Assembly (NCBI GenBank): GCA_948794795.1
Contig: CAQGLR010000012.1
Span: forward strand, 1-64,000
Length of the DNA: 64,000 nucleotides
DNA from: an uncultured Lachnospiraceae bacterium
GTDB taxonomy: Bacteria; Bacillota; Clostridia; Lachnospirales; Lachnospiraceae
Reading direction: 5' to 3'
Shown here: piece after piece, positions 60,575-64,000 of the stretch
How positions within the stretch are numbered: the stretch's first letter is position 1
How the letters are laid out: each line of letters begins with the position of its first letter
The notes under the pieces: model-generated
Database searches by the model: none
Told to the model about the DNA's origin: nothing
What the model saw: only the letters and a program-made list of their open reading frames with translations
Position numbers and translations under genes: made by a program

Positions 60575-61918
60575 TTACTTTTTGAAAAATAAAATTGCAT
60601 CCTGTTTACTATTCTGGTCTTCAGAATAACTAGCCCTAAAATTATATGCATACTTTCCCATGCCATAATTAGTTGAACGGTAAGCAATCTTTATTAACTT
60701 AAATCCTGTTTCTTCCAACATTTTTATAAATGCCTTATGTACACTAAACAACTCTTTTTTTACTGTACAATCTCCAATAATAACACAACAAAAACCATCT
60801 TTACGTAAATTTTCATATGTATTTTTATATACCTTATAATTATGTTCAAAGTATCTGTCAATCTGGCAATCATTATTAACAGGATATGATTTTATTTCGG
60901 ATGCCTTTATTTGCTCATATGACATTTTGCCAAATATTTCATTAAATCCTTCTGCCCACATAAATTTCAGTTTATAAACTGGTATATAATCAAAACAATT
61001 TAAATATGGTGGATGCGATATTATTGCACCCAGTTTCTTGCCAGTCCTTTTTTTCATATTACTAATAACTTGGTTAACACCATCAAAATCAACATTATTT
61101 ACTAAATATGCATTAGAATAACAACCATTTCCAGTTGTTTTGTTCCATTCAGACATAGTATTAAGCATTTCATCTATTTTCTTTGTAAATGCTTCAATAG
61201 CACTCCGTTCCTTTTTTTTCTTATTAACATGAGGTCTGACTTCTGCATCATATGCATGGGAAACCCTTCTTATTACTGCAAAAAAACCAAGGTCAAAAAA
61301 TTCTCTTTCCCTGTTATAATTATATTCCAACAACATTTTTTTAATAATTACCAGCTCACGGACTGCCCTGTCAGAAAACCATTTAGTAAAATCATCTAAT
61401 GAAAGCAAATGTTTTATTTCCCTGTCTATTTCTTCTTTCTTTCCCTTATCATATTGTGTTACAATTCTGCTAAGTAAATTATCCTCATATAAATACATAT
61501 ATTTATATATTTTTTCCCTTAAATCTCCCCATATAGAATGCAAGTTTTCTACATTATAATTATATGTTTTAACTCTGCATGCCAATACTGCAAATGGATT
61601 AATATCTATTCCAACAGAATCTATCCCAGCCAATTTAGCCTCAACTAATGATGTCCCTGAGCCTGCATAATTATCAACTAAAAAGTCTTCCGTTTTATCA
61701 ATCCAATTATTTCTCAACAAATCTTCTATTATAAGCTTACCAACTTTAGAAGGAAACTTTCCATAATATCTGAAATAATCATGTGTCAGATACGATAGTT
61801 CCGCAATAGTTTCATCAACATTCCAAAATTCTTTACTACATTCCAGCCCTTTTATATCCAGTAAACTTTTTCTATAATAATTATTACTATGTAAATCAAA
61901 TTCTTTTTTTAAAGCCAT
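60575..61918 (-). CDS. DNA methyltransferase (amino-methyltransferase, R-M partner)
   Basis: About 447 residues from ATG 61918 (AAGGAG seven bases upstream). S-adenosylmethionine motif I is DNYAGSGTSLVEAKLAGIDS (about residue 82) with the following acidic strand SVGIDINPFA. The catalytic motif IV is AIISHPPYLNCFDYI (about residue 300), an SPPY-like form with histidine inserted, typical of N4-cytosine or N6-adenine methylation. Between them lies a long helical region of about 180 residues that may hold target recognition. It is convergent with the presumed endonuclease, ending 36 bases from it. Specificity cannot be read. Confidence 0.85.
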   Translation of the reverse strand: MALKKEFDLHSNNYYRKSLLDIKGLECSKEFWNVDETIAELSYLTHDYFRYYGKFPSKVGKLIIEDLLRNNWIDKTEDFLVDNYAGSGTSLVEAKLAGIDSVGIDINPFAVLACRVKTYNYNVENLHSIWGDLREKIYKYMYLYEDNLLSRIVTQYDKGKKEEIDREIKHLLSLDDFTKWFSDRAVRELVIIKKMLLEYNYNREREFFDLGFFAVIRRVSHAYDAEVRPHVNKKKKERSAIEAFTKKIDEMLNTMSEWNKTTGNGCYSNAYLVNNVDFDGVNQVISNMKKRTGKKLGAIISHPPYLNCFDYIPVYKLKFMWAEGFNEIFGKMSYEQIKASEIKSYPVNNDCQIDRYFEHNYKVYKNTYENLRKDGFCCVIIGDCTVKKELFSVHKAFIKMLEETGFKLIKIAYRSTNYGMGKYAYNFRASYSEDQNSKQDAILFFKK

Positions 61919-62120
61919 CTCCAAGCTCCTTGCCAAATACATTTTTTATACATTGTATATTTTACCACAAACATTATTTTATGTCATCTGGATAATATAA
62001 GCCTTACATATTCATATATACAAAAAATAAACTAACTGTATATTGCTATTTCACTATATAAACCATGCTTATATCTGTAATCCATAAAAATATATATGTA
62101 TTTTATAGTTTTTTAAAGCA

Positions 62121-62156
62121 AAAACCAGACCCATATTCTTACAGGACTGGTTTTTT
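62121..62156 (-). terminator. Terminator of the GH51 gene
   Basis: AAAACCAG and CTGGTTTT pair around an 18-base loop, followed on the minus strand by a run ending TTTTTGC. It lies about 35 bases after the stop. Confidence 0.7.
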
Positions 62157-62188
62157 ATCTGGTTTATACACAACATTTTAACTTTTAA

Positions 62189-64000
62189 TTACTTTACTGT
62201 TGTCTTTATTCTTAATACAGTTGCAGAGTATTTTGGCACAGTATAATTAAACTTACTGCCAATCCCCTGTACTTCTGATTCTTTTATTGTTACTACTTCT
62301 TCTTTTCCAAGAATATTATCATCGTTAAGGCTGTTTCCTGCTGCCACAGAAACCTGGGCAGTATCTGCAATATTTTCTGCACCAGCAATATCTACTGCAA
62401 ATGTTTTAGGGTATCCTGTTACATTTACCATTTTAATAATAATATCCCCTGTATTATCAGTACTTGTAACCTGGTAACTTTCTGCATTAGCTGTAACTGG
62501 CAGGTCATAATCAATATAAAGTTCATTATTTATATAACACTTTACATTATTATCTGTCACTACTATCTTTAAAGAATATTTTGTTCCATTTTTAATGTTT
62601 ATATTTTTAACTGTTCCTGCAATCTGGTCTGACTTATTGCCCCCACTTACTTTCTGCAGGCATGATACAGAATTATTCCATCCGCCAATATTCCAAAAAT
62701 AATTATCTTCCTTGCTGTCTGCTGCAAATGGAATTATAAATCCTTCCGAACCGCCTGTTTTTACTGCATCAACTGTATAAGTATAATTCTTCCAGTTCCT
62801 GCTGCCAAAATATGCTGCTGTGCCTGTTGACGCATACAAATTAGTATTGGTAGATGTGCTGGACTGTATAAGTTCACCATTCTTTACTTTCCAGTTTCCA
62901 TCTGAAACCTTATCCCAGTTTTCGTCAAATTCATCTTTAGAAAAATCATCTTCCGCCATAACTTCACCAGTTTCATTATTTACTACTTTAATATTATCAA
63001 ACCTGGCAGATGTACTCCATGTACCAACTCCAATCTTGCCAGTAAATGGTCTTTCTGGTATAACAGCACCTTTAAAATCTGATTCCAGCAAACTGGTACC
63101 TGCATTGTTTGCAAATAATTTCTGCATATAATAATTGGTTGAGCATGTTGAAGTATGGTTGTTAAACCATATTAAATCTGGCGCCCAATGAAGTGCTGTA
63201 AGATTTCCAAAAAGTGGCGCATAAGCAGCCATCCTTACAATATCACCATTTCTTTCAAGCCCTGTCATATATGCTGCCTCTGCAAGTGCTGCTTCAAGCC
63301 TGTTAGACCTTGCTGCATACTCGCCTAGAAATACATCTATGCCTCCGCCAAATTTTGTATCTGTCATGCTGGAAGTATCCCTGCTGTAATTTTTCTCATC
63401 ATAATAATCCGCATGTTCTAAGAACCAGCCAGGGTCATTATAATAGTGGTGGTCAATGGCTCCTGCAAAGTCATTAATAGTCTTGCCTGGATGTTCCTTT
63501 AACCACTTTGCTGCTTCTTCATATGATGGCATATAATCAATACCACTGTCCCCGTCATCAACACCTGCAGAAAAAATAAGCTCAATACCACCATACATTA
63601 CAGGGTTATCTTTTTTAGCCTGGTCAAAAGCATCTACAAAAGCTTCATATTTTTTATAGAAATTATTACCCCACTGTTCGTTGCCTATTCCTATATATTT
63701 TAATTCAAATGGCTTTTCATGTCCCATTGCAACCCTTACAGCACCCCACTTTGTAGAAACATCCCCACGGCAGAACTCCACAAGGTCAAGTGCATCCTGT
63801 ATATACTGTTTAAATTCTGCCGAATTAACAGCAGGACCTGGGTCACCTGGATGCCCTATCATACAGCGTATTCCACAATTTACAACAGGTATGCCGGTAG
63901 CCCCAATATCCTCTGCAAGCTGGAAATATTCATAAAAACCAAGTCCATATGACATATATGATGGATATTTGTCATTAGTTTCACGCTCATCTGTCCAGAT
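62189..64000 (-). CDS. GH51 alpha-L-arabinofuranosidase, N-terminus beyond the window
   Basis: The visible 604 residues are open to the window edge, with IWTDERETNDKYPSYM before the first internal ATG at 63955, so the true start is outside. The barrel has the GH51 acid/base in KYIGIGNEQWGNNFYKKYEA and the nucleophile in VFLGEYAARSNRLEAALAEA. Between about residues 315 and 480 sits an inserted concanavalin-like module (GKIGVGTWSTSARFDNIKVV, later FGSRNWKNYTYTVDAV) of the CBM66/DUF1080 kind. The usual C-terminal beta domain then follows (YSATVLRIKTTVK). It removes arabinose from arabinan or arabinoxylan, and suits the nearby GH53. A secretion signal, if any, is not in view. Confidence 0.9.
   Translation of the reverse strand: MWTDERETNDKYPSYMSYGLGFYEYFQLAEDIGATGIPVVNCGIRCMIGHPGDPGPAVNSAEFKQYIQDALDLVEFCRGDVSTKWGAVRVAMGHEKPFELKYIGIGNEQWGNNFYKKYEAFVDAFDQAKKDNPVMYGGIELIFSAGVDDGDSGIDYMPSYEEAAKWLKEHPGKTINDFAGAIDHHYYNDPGWFLEHADYYDEKNYSRDTSSMTDTKFGGGIDVFLGEYAARSNRLEAALAEAAYMTGLERNGDIVRMAAYAPLFGNLTALHWAPDLIWFNNHTSTCSTNYYMQKLFANNAGTSLLESDFKGAVIPERPFTGKIGVGTWSTSARFDNIKVVNNETGEVMAEDDFSKDEFDENWDKVSDGNWKVKNGELIQSSTSTNTNLYASTGTAAYFGSRNWKNYTYTVDAVKTGGSEGFIIPFAADSKEDNYFWNIGGWNNSVSCLQKVSGGNKSDQIAGTVKNINIKNGTKYSLKIVVTDNNVKCYINNELYIDYDLPVTANAESYQVTSTDNTGDIIIKMVNVTGYPKTFAVDIAGAENIADTAQVSVAAGNSLNDDNILGKEEVVTIKESEVQGIGSKFNYTVPKYSATVLRIKTTVK

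Overview
The window reads as low-GC Firmicutes chromosome, most likely a gut Lachnospiraceae. The reasons are AT-rich DNA with strong AGGAGG-type ribosome binding sites, a GerW (YtfJ) sporulation-linked gene, a methyl-accepting chemotaxis protein, and many glycan-use genes of the kind found in Roseburia, Eubacterium and Lachnospira relatives. The genus cannot be fixed from sequence alone. No rRNA, tRNA, CRISPR array or complete insertion sequence was seen.

Layout. 264-8648 (all minus): gerW, a DUF2953 protein, two unknowns, a large GT-C mannosyltransferase-like protein, a rhomboid-fold membrane protein and a LysM protein with 14-residue repeats. 8649-10108: gene-free, filled with repeat elements. 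10109-15506 (plus): a giant 2-hydroxyacyl-CoA dehydratase activase-type protein and a CgeB-like glycosyltransferase, converging on a CPBP protease. 17151-21404: sucrose/fructan module (GPH transporter, GH32, LacI) with visible operators. 21455-23250: broken repeats, two small genes and an aspC fragment. 23251-24915: secreted GH5 with a ricin-type lectin domain. 25626-27509: DUF4291 protein and a nitronate monooxygenase-type flavoprotein. 27930-30965: polymorphic toxin and immunity genes lying between two copies of the 3' part of manA. 31337-42304: beta-mannooligosaccharide operon (ABC transporter, two GH130 phosphorylases, cellobiose 2-epimerase, manA) with its LacI regulator. 42520-45333: chemoreceptor plus orphan sugar-binding protein. 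45672-48378: truncated ATPase gene and a BlaI/BlaR1-like pair. 48946-53533: GH36, phosphosugar mutase and DUF624. 53859-57807: L,D-transpeptidase and GH53 galactanase. 58000-61918: zinc peptidase and a probable restriction-modification system. 62189-64000: start-truncated GH51 arabinofuranosidase.

How it works together. Mannooligosaccharides bound by the lipoprotein at 39476 would enter through two permeases. GH36 removes galactose, the epimerase converts terminal glucose, the two GH130 enzymes phosphorolyse the chain to mannose 1-phosphate, and the mutase plus ManA feed glycolysis. GH5, GH53, GH51 and GH32 add glucan or mannan, galactan, arabinan and fructan capacity.

The most unusual signal is a dispersed family of about 150-320 bp non-coding elements (at least six core-containing copies plus fragments). 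They share a core that folds as a stem, a three-way junction, a long variable hairpin and a small hairpin closed by a GNRA-type loop. Stem sequences change in a compensatory way between copies while the terminal arms differ completely between subtypes, which argues for a structured RNA rather than a simple inverted-repeat element. The second is a toxin/immunity cassette that appears to have been exchanged by recombination through the manA 3' end, leaving a toxin remnant and an orphan immunity gene.
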